64,000 bases of DNA, from NCBI RefSeq assembly GCF_029835735.1, contig NZ_JAOEAL010000001.1:186001-250000 (forward strand). Direction: 5' to 3'. Positions 45,501 to 54,401 of this stretch are shown here, one piece after another. Source of the DNA: Shewanella sp. GD04112. Lineage in GTDB: Bacteria; Pseudomonadota; Gammaproteobacteria; Enterobacterales; Shewanellaceae. The notes beneath the pieces were generated by a model. That model saw nothing but the letters and a program-made list of their open reading frames with translations, had not been told where the DNA came from and searched no databases. A program made the position numbers and the translations under genes. Position 1 is the first letter of the stretch, and each line of letters begins with the position of its first letter.

Positions 45501-46768
45501 TCATCGACGAATTAGGTCGTGAGAAAGAGCGTTATAAAGTGCCTTACGGTACTGTGCTCGAGAAGTTAGAAGAAGCTGCGGTAGAAGCGGGCGATATCAT
45601 CGCTAACTGGGATCCACATACTCACCCAATCATCACTGAAGTGGCGGGTAGTATTAAGTTCGTTGACATGATCGACGGCGTGACCATGACTCGTCAAACA
45701 GACGAACTGACTGGTCTGTCTTCAATCGTGATCCTCGACGTGGGTCAACGTGGTTCAGCGGGTAAAGAAATGCGCCCAATGATCCGTCTGGTTGGTGCCG
45801 ACGGTAGCGACCTGATGATCCCAGGTACTGAAGTACCTGCACAATACTTCTTACCAGGCAGTGCGATCGTTAACCTCGACGACAACGCGCAAATCGCCGT
45901 GGGTGACGCGTTAGCACGTATTCCACAAGAATCGTCTAAAACACGCGACATCACGGGTGGTCTACCACGCGTTGCTGACCTGTTCGAAGCTCGTAAGCCA
46001 AAAGAGCCAGCTATTCTGGCGGAAATCTCTGGTACCATCTCGTTTGGTAAAGAGACCAAAGGCAAGCGTCGTCTGGTGATTACACCAGCGGATGGCGGTG
46101 AACAGTACGAAGAGATGATCCCGAAATGGCGTAACTTAAACGTGTTCGAAGGTGAAAAAGTCGAACGTGGTGAAGTTATTGCAGACGGTCCAGAAGCAGC
46201 GCACGACATTCTGCGTCTACGTGGCATCCACAACGTAGCAAACTACATTGTGAACGAAGTACAAGACGTATACCGTCTACAAGGCGTGAAGATCAACGAT
46301 AAGCATATCGAAGTGATCATCCGTCAAATGCTGCGTAAGTGCGTGATCACCTCTGCGGGTGACAGTGAGTTCTTAGAAGGCGAACAAGTTGAAGTGTCTC
46401 GCGTGAAGATCGCTAACCGCGACCTGATCGAACAAGGCAAAGTGCCTGCGACCTTCGAACGTGAACTGTTGGGTATTACCAAAGCGTCTCTGGCAACAGA
46501 ATCGTTTATCTCTGCAGCATCGTTCCAAGAAACCACTCGCGTACTGACAGAAGCTGCCGTAGGTGGTAAGTCTGATAACTTACGTGGTCTGAAAGAAAAC
46601 GTAATCGTTGGCCGTCTGATCCCAGCCGGTACTGGTTATGCTTATCACAAGACCCGTAACGATGCCCGTGCTAAGAAAGACGAGCCAGTTGTAGTGAATA
46701 AGATCACTGCAAGTGAAGCGGAACAAAACCTTGCAGACCTCTTAAACCTGGCTGGTAGCCAAGATTAA
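42551..46768 (+). CDS. rpoC: RNA polymerase beta prime subunit
   Basis: Holds the catalytic Mg2+ in NADFDGD and two zinc sites (the N-terminal CLCGK...CEKCG and the later CDTDFGVCAACYG). 1405 residues. GTG start with GGAGAG 5 nt upstream. Last gene of the L10-RNA polymerase operon; a strong terminator follows. Confidence 0.99.
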   Translation: MKDLLKFLKQQSKTEEFNGIKIGLASPDLIRSWSFGEVKKPETINYRTFKPEREGLFCARIFGPVKDYECLCGKYKRLKHRGVICEKCGVEVTQTKVRRERMGHIELASPVAHIWFLKSLPSRIGLMLDMTLRDIERVLYFESFVVIEPGMTSLERGQMLTEENYLDALEEYGDEFEAKMGAEAVLELLRAIDLEKEIEQMREELPSINSETRRKKVTKRLKLMEAFHTSGNKPEWMILKVLPVLPPDLRPLVPLDGGRFATSDLNDLYRRVINRNNRLKRLLDLAAPDIIVRNEKRMLQESVDALLDNGRRGRAITGSNKRPLKSLADMIKGKQGRFRQNLLGKRVDYSGRSVITVGPTLRLHQCGLPKKMALELFKPFIYGKLEGRGLATTIKAAKKMVEREVAEVWDVLDEVIREHPVMLNRAPTLHRLGIQAFEPVLIEGKAIQLHPLVCAAYNADFDGDQMAVHVPLTLEAQLEARALMMSTNNILSPANGEPVITPSQDVVLGLYYTSRERINGRGEGMYFMSVAEVEKAYATGAAELHARVKVRITETVIGDNGERTEQRRIVDTTVGRALLSQILPAGLSFDLVNQNMGKKQISKLLNTCYRQLGLKDTVIFADQLMYTGFRYATISGASVGIDDMVIPAEKYTLVADAEAEVLEIQEQFQSGLVTAGERYNKVIDIWASANEKVSKAMMENLSTETVINRDGVEEKQASFNSIYMMADSGARGSAAQIRQLAGMRGLMAKPDGSIIETPIVANFREGLNVLQYFISTHGARKGLADTALKTANSGYLTRRLVDVAQDLVVIEDDCGTHEGLTMKPLIEGGDVVEPLRERVLGRVVAVDVLYPGAEDVLAPRNTLLDEAWCDKLEEHSIDEVIVRSVITCDTDFGVCAACYGRDLARGHLINHGEAIGVVAAQSIGEPGTQLTMRTFHIGGAASRASAENNVQVKNSGSLKLHNAKYVTNTDGKLVIVSRSSELAIIDELGREKERYKVPYGTVLEKLEEAAVEAGDIIANWDPHTHPIITEVAGSIKFVDMIDGVTMTRQTDELTGLSSIVILDVGQRGSAGKEMRPMIRLVGADGSDLMIPGTEVPAQYFLPGSAIVNLDDNAQIAVGDALARIPQESSKTRDITGGLPRVADLFEARKPKEPAILAEISGTISFGKETKGKRRLVITPADGGEQYEEMIPKWRNLNVFEGEKVERGEVIADGPEAAHDILRLRGIHNVANYIVNEVQDVYRLQGVKINDKHIEVIIRQMLRKCVITSAGDSEFLEGEQVEVSRVKIANRDLIEQGKVPATFERELLGITKASLATESFISAASFQETTRVLTEAAVGGKSDNLRGLKENVIVGRLIPAGTGYAYHKTRNDARAKKDEPVVVNKITASEAEQNLADLLNLAGSQD

Positions 46769-46784
46769 GTAATCAGTTTGTAAC

Positions 46785-46810
46785 AAAAAGGCGCCGATGG
46801 CGCCTTTTTT
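46785..46810 (+). terminator. rpoC terminator
   Basis: AAAAAGGCGCC, GAT loop, GGCGCCTTTTTT. It separates rpoBC from the str operon. Confidence 0.95.
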
Positions 46811-46841
46811 ATTGTAAAATGCCGCAAAAGTTGGCTATTTC

Positions 46842-46870
46842 TTGACAGTCAGGCATTACCTTTCTAAAAT
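46842..46870 (+). promoter_or_regulatory. str operon promoter
   Basis: Consensus -35 TTGACA (46842-46847), 17 nt, TAAAAT (46865-46870), GC-rich discriminator. A small hairpin (TCCCAC/GTGGGA, 46877-46892) begins the leader. Confidence 0.88.
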
Positions 46871-46947
46871 TCCGCGTCCCACCATTGTGGGATATAGATT
46901 TTTCACACCTTATCGTTGAGTTTGATTCAACTGTTTCGGAGCTATAC

Positions 46948-47322
46948 ATGGCAACTGTAAACCAGTTGGTACGTAAGCCACGCGCACCTAAAGTCGACAA
47001 GACTAACGTGCCTGCGTTGAACGCGTGCCCACAAAAACGTGGTGTATGTACACGTGTGTACACTACTACCCCTAAAAAACCTAACTCTGCACTACGTAAA
47101 GTAGCTCGTGTGCGCTTAACTAACGGTTTCGAAGTTACTTCGTACATCGGCGGTGAAGGCCACAACCTGCAGGAACACAGCGTGATCTTAATCCGTGGTG
47201 GTCGTGTTAAAGACTTACCAGGTGTGCGCTATCACACTGTTCGTGGCGCCCTAGACTGTGCTGGCGTGAACACTCGTCGCCAAGGTCGTTCTAAGTACGG
47301 TGCTAAGCGTCCTAAGTCTTAA
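46948..47322 (+). CDS. rpsL: 30S ribosomal protein S12
   Basis: Decoding-centre protein controlling translational accuracy. 124 residues from ATG 46948, matching E. coli length; a longer frame from 46885 is not supported. The streptomycin loop PKKPNSALRK carries the sensitive-type lysine. First gene of the str operon. Confidence 0.98.
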   Translation: MATVNQLVRKPRAPKVDKTNVPALNACPQKRGVCTRVYTTTPKKPNSALRKVARVRLTNGFEVTSYIGGEGHNLQEHSVILIRGGRVKDLPGVRYHTVRGALDCAGVNTRRQGRSKYGAKRPKS

Positions 47323-47404
47323 CGCAATCCGTTAAGTAAGGCCAAGCTAGTTTTATTTTGAGAATTCCAGTTTTGGAAATCCCTGAAGCATACGGAGAAT
47401 TGTT

Positions 47405-47875
47405 ATGCCAAGACGTCGCGTTGTAGGACAACGTAAAATCCTACCAGATCCAAAGTTTCACAGTGAGTTGCTGGCTAAGTTCATCAACGTCATTATGCAA
47501 GACGGCAAAAAGTCGACTGCAGAAAAAATCATTTACAAGGCGCTAGATGTTATCGCTGAAAAGAAAGGCGCTAACCATTTAGACGTTCTTGAAGCAGCCC
47601 TGGACAACGTACGCCCATCAGTCGAAGTTAAATCTCGTCGCGTTGGTGGTTCTACTTACCAGGTACCATGTGAAGTTCGTCCTGTGCGTCGTAACGCACT
47701 GGCGATGCGCTGGTTAGTTGAAGCTGCTCGTAAGCGTGGTGAAAAATCTATGGCTTTACGTCTAGCAGGTGAAATGCTAGATGCGTCTGAAAACAAAGGT
47801 ACTGCTGTTAAGAAGCGTGAAGACGTGCACCGCATGGCTGAAGCTAACAAGGCCTTTGCTCATTACCGTTGGTAA
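47405..47875 (+). CDS. rpsG: 30S ribosomal protein S7
   Basis: Nucleates assembly of the 30S head and contacts tRNA in the E site. 156 residues starting MPRRRVVGQRKILPDPKF. In E. coli S7 represses the str operon by binding the S12-S7 gap; here that gap is 82 nt and could do the same. Confidence 0.98.
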   Translation: MPRRRVVGQRKILPDPKFHSELLAKFINVIMQDGKKSTAEKIIYKALDVIAEKKGANHLDVLEAALDNVRPSVEVKSRRVGGSTYQVPCEVRPVRRNALAMRWLVEAARKRGEKSMALRLAGEMLDASENKGTAVKKREDVHRMAEANKAFAHYRW

Positions 47876-47880
47876 TCTGA

Positions 47881-47904
47881 TGGTGTGGGCTTAGGCCCAC
47901 ACCA
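47881..47904 (+). other. Perfect 10-bp hairpin in the rpsG-fusA gap
   Basis: TGGTGTGGGC, TTAG, GCCCACACCA, six bases after the rpsG stop. No T-run follows, so it is not a standard terminator. It may protect or tune the mRNA between S7 and EF-G. Confidence 0.75.
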
Positions 47905-47953
47905 TTGTTGTTGATATTGCCAAGGCACCTGTCTTGGTGGAGAGGGTATAATA

Positions 47954-50050
47954 GTGGCTCGTACAACCCCAATTGAGCGTTATCGTAATATCGGTATTTG
48001 TGCTCATGTGGACGCAGGTAAAACCACCACAACAGAACGTGTTCTGTTCTATACCGGTTTGTCTCATAAAATCGGTGAGGTGCATGACGGCGCCGCGACC
48101 ACTGACTGGATGGTACAAGAGCAAGAGCGTGGTATTACTATCACCTCGGCTGCTGTAACTACATTCTGGCGTGGTATGGATGCTCAATTCACTGAACACC
48201 GCATCAATATCATCGATACCCCTGGTCACGTTGACTTCACTATTGAAGTTGAACGTTCTTTGCGCGTTCTCGACGGCGCTGTCGTGGTTTTCTGTGGTTC
48301 TTCAGGTGTTGAACCTCAATCAGAAACCGTTTGGCGTCAAGCTGACAAATACCGCGTTCCACGCTTAGTGTTTGTTAACAAGATGGACCGCGCAGGTGCG
48401 GACTTTGAACGTGTAGTGAAGCAAATCAGAACTCGCCTAGGAGCGACTTGTGTGCCTATTCAACTGAATATCGGTGCAGAAGAAAACTTCACTGGCGTGA
48501 TCGACTTAATCAAGATGAAAGCCATTAACTGGAACGAAGCGGACCAGGGTATGACTTTCTCTTATGAAGAGATCCCTGCTGAGTTAGCCGATAAAGCGGC
48601 TGAAATGCATGAGTATCTGGTTGAGGCAGCAGCCGAGGCCTCGGATGAACTGATGGACAAGTACCTTGAAGAAGGCACACTGTCAGAAGACGAGATCAAA
48701 AAGGCACTGCGTCAGCGTACTATTAATAATGAAATCGTTTTAGCGACCTGTGGTTCTGCATTTAAGAACAAAGGCGTTCAAGCGGTTCTTGATGCGGTTG
48801 TGGAATTCTTGCCAGCTCCTGTTGATGTGCCTCCAATTAAGGGCATTGATGACGATGAGCAAGAAGTTGAGCGCCCATCAGATGACAATGCCCCCTTTGC
48901 TGCGTTGGCATTTAAGATTGCTACAGACCCGTTCGTGGGCACTTTGACCTTTATTCGCGTGTACTCTGGCGTACTCGAATCAGGTTCAGGCGTTTATAAC
49001 TCTGTTAAACAGAAGCGTGAACGTATCGGCCGTATCGTGCAAATGCACGCTAACGACCGTACCGAACTGAAAGAAGTACGTGCAGGTGATATCGCTGCGG
49101 CTATCGGTCTGAAAGAAGTCACCACGGGTGATACACTTTGTGATCCTGATCATAAGGTGATCTTGGAACGCATGGAGTTCCCTGAGCCAGTAATTACCAT
49201 TGCCGTTGAGCCTAAGTCTAAAGCGGACCAAGATAAAATGGGTATCGCGCTGCAAAAACTTGCAGCAGAAGATCCATCTTTCCGGGTTGAGACTGACGAA
49301 GAATCATCACAAACACTGATTTCTGGAATGGGTGAGTTACACTTAGACATTATCGTTGACCGTATGCGTCGCGAATTTGGTGTTGAGTGTAACGTTGGTA
49401 AGCCACAAGTGGCCTACCGCGAAACCATTCGCGCATCAGTCGAGGCTGAAGGTAAATTTGTACGCCAATCAGGTGGCCGTGGACAATTCGGTCATGTTTG
49501 GTTAAAACTAGAGCCTAATGAAGAAGGCGCTGGTTACGAATTTATCAACGCGATCGTTGGGGGTGTGGTTCCACGTGAATTCATTCCTGCGGTTGATAAA
49601 GGTATCCAAGAGCAGATGAAGAACGGTGTTCTCGCCGGCTTCCCTGTGTTGGACGTGAAGGTCACTCTGTTCGACGGTTCATATCACGATGTGGACTCGA
49701 ATGAAATGGCGTTCAAAATTGCGGGTTCTATGGGCTTCAAAAAGGGTGCGCTCGAAGCGAATCCTGTGTTGCTCGAGCCTTGCATGAAAGTAGAAGTAAC
49801 TACTCCTGAGAACTACATGGGCGATGTGGTTGGTGACTTAAACCGTCGTCGTGGTTTGATTGAAGGTATGGATGATGGCTTCGGTGGCATCAAAATAGTC
49901 CATGCTGTAGTGCCTCTTTCTGAAATGTTTGGTTATGCAACTGATTTGCGTTCTGCGACTCAGGGTCGTGCTTCCTACTCCATGGAGTTCTTGAAGTACA
50001 CTGATGCACCGCAAAACATTGCGAAAGCGATTATTGAATCTCGTAGCTAA
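47954..50050 (+). CDS. fusA: Elongation factor G
   Basis: GTPase that drives translocation and, with RRF, ribosome recycling. 698 residues; G1 HVDAGKTT, G3 DTPGHVDF and G4 NKMDR are intact. GTG start with GGAGAGGG upstream. The gap to tuf is 71 nt without a terminator, so they are co-transcribed. Confidence 0.98.
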   Translation: MARTTPIERYRNIGICAHVDAGKTTTTERVLFYTGLSHKIGEVHDGAATTDWMVQEQERGITITSAAVTTFWRGMDAQFTEHRINIIDTPGHVDFTIEVERSLRVLDGAVVVFCGSSGVEPQSETVWRQADKYRVPRLVFVNKMDRAGADFERVVKQIRTRLGATCVPIQLNIGAEENFTGVIDLIKMKAINWNEADQGMTFSYEEIPAELADKAAEMHEYLVEAAAEASDELMDKYLEEGTLSEDEIKKALRQRTINNEIVLATCGSAFKNKGVQAVLDAVVEFLPAPVDVPPIKGIDDDEQEVERPSDDNAPFAALAFKIATDPFVGTLTFIRVYSGVLESGSGVYNSVKQKRERIGRIVQMHANDRTELKEVRAGDIAAAIGLKEVTTGDTLCDPDHKVILERMEFPEPVITIAVEPKSKADQDKMGIALQKLAAEDPSFRVETDEESSQTLISGMGELHLDIIVDRMRREFGVECNVGKPQVAYRETIRASVEAEGKFVRQSGGRGQFGHVWLKLEPNEEGAGYEFINAIVGGVVPREFIPAVDKGIQEQMKNGVLAGFPVLDVKVTLFDGSYHDVDSNEMAFKIAGSMGFKKGALEANPVLLEPCMKVEVTTPENYMGDVVGDLNRRRGLIEGMDDGFGGIKIVHAVVPLSEMFGYATDLRSATQGRASYSMEFLKYTDAPQNIAKAIIESRS

Positions 50051-50121
50051 TTTTAAGTTACGACATAAATGTAATATGGTCCTGTTGATACAGGATTATT
50101 CTGAAAAGAAAGGAATATATC

Positions 50122-51306
50122 GTGGCAAAAGCTAAATTTGAACGTAATAAGCCTCACGTTAACGTGGGCACCATCGGTCACGTTGACCATGGTAAAACCA
50201 CTCTGACTGCAGCTATCTCTCACGTACTGGCTAAGACCTACGGTGGTGAAGCTAAAGACTTCTCTCAAATCGATAACGCTCCAGAAGAGCGTGAGCGCGG
50301 TATTACCATCAATACCTCTCACATCGAATACGATACACCAACTCGCCACTACGCACACGTAGACTGCCCAGGCCACGCTGACTATGTTAAAAACATGATC
50401 ACTGGTGCTGCACAGATGGACGGCGCTATCCTGGTAGTAGCTTCTACTGACGGTCCAATGCCACAAACTCGTGAGCACATCCTGCTGTCTCGCCAAGTAG
50501 GCGTACCATTCATCATCGTATTCATGAACAAATGTGACATGGTTGACGATGCTGAACTGTTAGAATTAGTAGAAATGGAAGTACGTGAACTGTTATCAGA
50601 ATACGACTTCCCAGGTGATGACTTACCAGTTATCCAAGGTTCTGCTCTGAAAGCCCTTGAAGGCGAGCCAGAGTGGGAAGCTAAGATCATCGAATTAGCC
50701 GCTGCACTGGATTCTTACATTCCAGAACCAGAGCGTGATATCGATAAGCCATTCCTGATGCCAATCGAAGACGTATTCTCAATCTCTGGCCGTGGTACAG
50801 TAGTAACAGGTCGTGTTGAGCGTGGTATCGTACGTGTTGGTGACGAAGTAGAAATCGTTGGTATCCGTGCAACCACTAAGACAACCTGTACTGGTGTTGA
50901 AATGTTCCGTAAGCTGCTTGACGAAGGTCGTGCAGGTGAGAACTGTGGTATCCTGTTACGTGGTACTAAGCGTGATGACGTAGAACGTGGTCAAGTATTA
51001 TCTAAGCCAGGTTCAATCAACCCACACACTACTTTTGAATCAGAAGTTTACGTTCTGTCAAAAGAAGAAGGTGGTCGTCACACTCCATTCTTCAAAGGCT
51101 ACCGTCCACAGTTCTACTTCCGTACAACTGACGTGACAGGTACTATCGAACTGCCAGAAGGCGTAGAGATGGTAATGCCAGGCGACAACATCAAGATGAA
51201 AGTGACTCTGATCTGCCCAATCGCGATGGACGAAGGTTTACGCTTCGCAATCCGTGAAGGTGGCCGTACAGTAGGCGCTGGTGTTGTAGCTAAGATTTTC
51301 GCTTAA
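50122..51306 (+). CDS. tufA: Elongation factor Tu (copy 2, str operon)
   Basis: Same 394-residue protein as the copy at 33338 except Asn9 and Ile190. It uses GTG rather than ATG as start, with AAAGGAA upstream. Nucleotide identity to the other copy is very high, with synonymous differences clustered in the first half, and homology continues through the stop codon and terminator. Confidence 0.98.
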   Translation: MAKAKFERNKPHVNVGTIGHVDHGKTTLTAAISHVLAKTYGGEAKDFSQIDNAPEERERGITINTSHIEYDTPTRHYAHVDCPGHADYVKNMITGAAQMDGAILVVASTDGPMPQTREHILLSRQVGVPFIIVFMNKCDMVDDAELLELVEMEVRELLSEYDFPGDDLPVIQGSALKALEGEPEWEAKIIELAAALDSYIPEPERDIDKPFLMPIEDVFSISGRGTVVTGRVERGIVRVGDEVEIVGIRATTKTTCTGVEMFRKLLDEGRAGENCGILLRGTKRDDVERGQVLSKPGSINPHTTFESEVYVLSKEEGGRHTPFFKGYRPQFYFRTTDVTGTIELPEGVEMVMPGDNIKMKVTLICPIAMDEGLRFAIREGGRTVGAGVVAKIFA

Positions 51307-51328
51307 TCGCGAACTAGTTATAGTACTG

Positions 51329-51355
51329 AAAAAGGAAGCTTCGGCTTCCTTTTTT
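51329..51355 (+). terminator. Terminator after tuf copy 2 (end of str operon)
   Basis: AAAAAGGAAGC, TTCG, GCTTCCTTTTTT, identical to the terminator after tuf copy 1. Confidence 0.95.
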
Positions 51356-51445
51356 ATTTTGGGCTGGTGTTATTCTGAAATTTGTGTAAAATGCTCGCCA
51401 CTCTGAAGTTGAATAGTCTTTTTGATGACTATTTACACAGCGGGC

Positions 51446-51473
51446 TTGAAATCTAATTTTAGATAAGTATAAT
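51446..51473 (+). promoter_or_regulatory. S10 operon promoter
   Basis: TTGAAA (51446-51451), 16 nt, TATAAT (51468-51473), followed by GGCCCC. It gives a leader of about 165 nt. Confidence 0.8.
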
Positions 51474-51479
51474 GGCCCC

Positions 51480-51616
51480 CTCGTTAACCTAGGTTAGCGA
51501 ATTAAATGATGAGTCAATGAACTTGTCATTATCATAGCGGCTCCGATTGGGAGTCGAACGGTTAAATCATCTCGCTCTGCTTTTCCAGTAAGGAAGAAGC
51601 TAGAGGGTGATTTTTT
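51480..51616 (+). promoter_or_regulatory. S10 leader with L4-type attenuator
   Basis: The leader ends in a long stem: an AAATCATCTCGCTCT arm (from 51564) pairs imperfectly with AGAGGGTGATTT and is followed by T residues, just before rpsJ. This is the layout of the E. coli S10 leader, where L4 with NusA causes attenuation and translational repression. L4 control here is inferred from family knowledge. Confidence 0.65.
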
Positions 51617-51643
51617 ATGTGTCCATTTTAGGAGCTCTGGTCA

Positions 51644-51955
51644 ATGCAGAACCAAAGAATCCGTATCCGCTTAAAAGGATTTGATCATCGCTTAATTGAT
51701 CAGTCTACAGCGGAAATCGTTGAAACTGCTAAGCGTACAGGCGCCCAAGTACGTGGTCCAATTCCACTACCTACGCGCAAAGAGCGTTATACCGTTTTGA
51801 TCTCTCCGCACGTTAATAAAGATGCTCGTGACCAGTACGAATTACGTACTCACAAGCGCCTGGTTGACATCGTAGAGCCAACTGAAAAGACTGTAGACGC
51901 TCTAATGCGTTTAGATCTTGCGGCTGGTGTCGACGTACAGATTAGCTTGGGTTAA
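51644..51955 (+). CDS. rpsJ: 30S ribosomal protein S10 / NusE
   Basis: 30S head protein that also acts as NusE in boxA antitermination and links NusG to the ribosome. 103 residues, [19 protein letters not shown]. First gene of the S10 operon. Confidence 0.98.
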
Positions 51956-51982
51956 TTGAGATCCTTAGAAGAGGTTTGAGAG

Positions 51983-52621
51983 ATGGCTATCGGTCTTATT
52001 GGTCGTAAAGTTGGTATGACTCGCATCTTCACTGAAGATGGTGTTTCTATACCTGTTACAGTAATTGAAGTTGCTGGCAACCGTGTTACTCAAGTGAAAA
52101 CTTTAGAAACTGACGGTTACCGTGCTCTTCAAGTTACTACTGGTACCAAAAAAGCCAATCGCATCACTAAACCAGAAGCAGGTCACTTTGCCAAGAGCGG
52201 TGTTGAAGCCGGTCGTGGACTGTGGGAATTGCGTCTGGCAGACGGTGAAGGCGAAGGCATTGAAGTTGGTGCTGAGCTAAATGTAGGTATCTTCGCTGAT
52301 GTAGCGAAAGTTGACGTTACTGGTCAATCTAAAGGTAAAGGCTTCCAAGGCGGCGTTAAGCGTTGGAACTTCCGTACTCAAGATATGACTCACGGTAACT
52401 CTTTGTCGCACCGTTCGAACGGTTCTATCGGTCAGAACCAAACGCCTGGTCGCGTATTTAAAGGCAAGAAAATGTCAGGCCACATGGGTGCCGAGCGTGT
52501 TACTACTCAAAATCTAGACGTTGTACGTGTAGATGTTGAACGTAACCTGCTACTGGTTAAAGGTGCTGTTCCGGGCGCAACTAACGGCGACCTGATCATC
52601 AAGCCTGCAGTTAAAGCTTAA
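51983..52621 (+). CDS. rplC: 50S ribosomal protein L3
   Basis: Early assembly protein reaching toward the peptidyl transferase centre. 212 residues; the SIGQNQTPG loop holds the glutamine (Gln151) equivalent to the one methylated by PrmB in E. coli. Confidence 0.98.
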   Translation: MAIGLIGRKVGMTRIFTEDGVSIPVTVIEVAGNRVTQVKTLETDGYRALQVTTGTKKANRITKPEAGHFAKSGVEAGRGLWELRLADGEGEGIEVGAELNVGIFADVAKVDVTGQSKGKGFQGGVKRWNFRTQDMTHGNSLSHRSNGSIGQNQTPGRVFKGKKMSGHMGAERVTTQNLDVVRVDVERNLLLVKGAVPGATNGDLIIKPAVKA

Positions 52622-52638
52622 GGTCTGAGGAGATAGTA

Positions 52639-53244
52639 ATGGAATTGGTATTGAAAGACGCGCAAAGCGCTCTTGAAGTTTCCGAAACTACCTTCGGCCG
52701 TGACTTTAACGAGGCACTGGTTCATCAGGTAGTTGTAGCATACGCTGCAAACGCACGTCAGGGCACTCGTGCTCAAAAGACTCGTGCGGAAGTAACTGGC
52801 TCTGGCAAAAAGCCATGGCGCCAAAAAGGCACTGGCCGCGCTCGTGCGGGTGGTGTTAAGGGCCCAATCTGGCGTGGCGGTGGCGTAACTTTCGCTGCTA
52901 AAACTCAAGATCACAGCCAAAAAGTTAACAAGAAGATGTACCGCGGCGCGCTGAAAAGCATTCTGTCTGAGCTGGTACGTCAAGACCGTCTGGTTGTTGT
53001 TGAATCATTCAGCGTTGAAGCTCCTAAAACTAAAGAGCTGAAAGCTAAATTGAAAGCAATGAACTTAGAAGACGTGTTAATTGTGACTTCAGAAGTTGAC
53101 GAGAATTTATTCTTAGCAGCTCGCAACCTGTACAAGGTTGACGTTCGTGACGTTGCAGGTCTAGACCCAGTAAGTCTGATCGCGTTCAACACAGTGCTTG
53201 TGACTGCTGATGCAGTTAAGCAAATCGAGGAGATGCTAGCATGA
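52639..53244 (+). CDS. rplD: 50S ribosomal protein L4
   Basis: Tunnel-wall protein and, in enterobacteria, regulator of the S10 operon. 201 residues with the extended loop KPWRQKGTGRARAGG. Its stop TGA overlaps the rplW start (ATGA). Confidence 0.98.
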   Translation: MELVLKDAQSALEVSETTFGRDFNEALVHQVVVAYAANARQGTRAQKTRAEVTGSGKKPWRQKGTGRARAGGVKGPIWRGGGVTFAAKTQDHSQKVNKKMYRGALKSILSELVRQDRLVVVESFSVEAPKTKELKAKLKAMNLEDVLIVTSEVDENLFLAARNLYKVDVRDVAGLDPVSLIAFNTVLVTADAVKQIEEMLA

Positions 53245-53546
53245 TGATCCGCGAAGAACGTTTGCTAAAAGTAATTCTTGCACCTCACATCTCTGAAAAG
53301 AGCACTGTGAATGCTGAGAAGCACAACACTGTTGTTTTCCGCGTAGCTATCGATGCAACTAAAGCTGAAATCAAAGCTGCTGTTGCTAAGCTATTTGAAG
53401 TTGAAGTCGAATCAGTTCGCACTTTAGTGAGCAAAGGCAAAACTAAACGTACTGGTGGCCGTGCTGGCCGTCGTAGCGATTGGAAAAAAGCCTACGTGAC
53501 TTTAGCTGCTGGTGCTGACATCGATTTCGTCGGCGGCGCTGAGTAA
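53241..53546 (+). CDS. rplW: 50S ribosomal protein L23
   Basis: Sits at the tunnel exit and docks trigger factor and SRP. 100 or 101 residues: two consecutive ATG codons (53241, 53244) are possible, and the second gives the E. coli start MIREERLLKV. Confidence 0.97.
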   Translation: MMIREERLLKVILAPHISEKSTVNAEKHNTVVFRVAIDATKAEIKAAVAKLFEVEVESVRTLVSKGKTKRTGGRAGRRSDWKKAYVTLAAGADIDFVGGAE

Positions 53547-53562
53547 GCAAAGGAGAATTATC

Positions 53563-54387
53563 ATGGCAGTTATTAAGTGTAAGCCAACCTCTCCAGGTCG
53601 TCGCCACGTTGTTAAAGTGGTGAACTCTGACCTGCACAAGGGTAAACCTTTTGCTGGCCTGTTGGCGAAAAAATCTAAAAGTGGTGGCCGTAACAACACT
53701 GGCCGTATCACTGTTCGTCACGTTGGTGGCGGTCACAAGCAGCACTATCGTTTAATCGACTTCAAACGCGATAAAGACGGTATCCCTGCAAAAATTGAGC
53801 GTCTGGAATACGATCCAAACCGTACTGCGCACATCGCGTTAGTACTGTATGCGGATGGTGAGCGTCGTTACATCCTTGCTGCTAAAGGCATGCAAGCTGG
53901 CGACAAGATCCAGTCTGGTGTTGAAGCCGAAATCAAAACCGGTAACGCAATGCCACTGCGCAACATTCCAGTAGGTTCTGTTGTGCACGCTGTAGAAATG
54001 AAGCCTGGTAAAGGTGCTCAGATCGCGCGTTCAGCGGGTGCTTATGTACAAGTTGTTGCTCGTGATGGCGCATATGCCACTTTACGTCTTCGCTCTGGCG
54101 AAATGCGCAAAGTGCCAGTTGATTGCCGCGCAACATTTGGTGAAGTTGGTAATGCCGAACACATGCTACGCCAGTTAGGTAAAGCAGGTGCTAAGCGCTG
54201 GAGAGGCGTTCGCCCAACAGTTCGCGGTGTTGCAATGAACCCGGTAGACCATCCACACGGTGGTGGTGAAGGCCGTACTTCTGGTGGTCGTCACCCAGTG
54301 ACTCCATGGGGTGTGCCAACTAAGGGTTATAAGACTCGTAGTAACAAGCGCACTGACAAGTACATCGTACGTCGTCGTAATAAATAG
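53563..54387 (+). CDS. rplB: 50S ribosomal protein L2
   Basis: Core protein near the peptidyl transferase centre, needed for subunit association. 274 residues from ATG 53563 (AGGAG upstream; family start MAVIKCKPTSPGRR). The conserved NPVDHPHGGGEG with its key histidine is present. A 17-codon upstream extension overlaps rplW and is rejected. Confidence 0.98.
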   Translation: MAVIKCKPTSPGRRHVVKVVNSDLHKGKPFAGLLAKKSKSGGRNNTGRITVRHVGGGHKQHYRLIDFKRDKDGIPAKIERLEYDPNRTAHIALVLYADGERRYILAAKGMQAGDKIQSGVEAEIKTGNAMPLRNIPVGSVVHAVEMKPGKGAQIARSAGAYVQVVARDGAYATLRLRSGEMRKVPVDCRATFGEVGNAEHMLRQLGKAGAKRWRGVRPTVRGVAMNPVDHPHGGGEGRTSGGRHPVTPWGVPTKGYKTRSNKRTDKYIVRRRNK

Positions 54388-54401
54388 TAAGAGGATTCGC
54401 C

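Noticed and set aside
47947..47952. TATAAT just before fusA as a promoter
   Set aside because: No -35 at usable spacing (TTGCCA is 24 nt away), and it overlaps the fusA ribosome-binding region.
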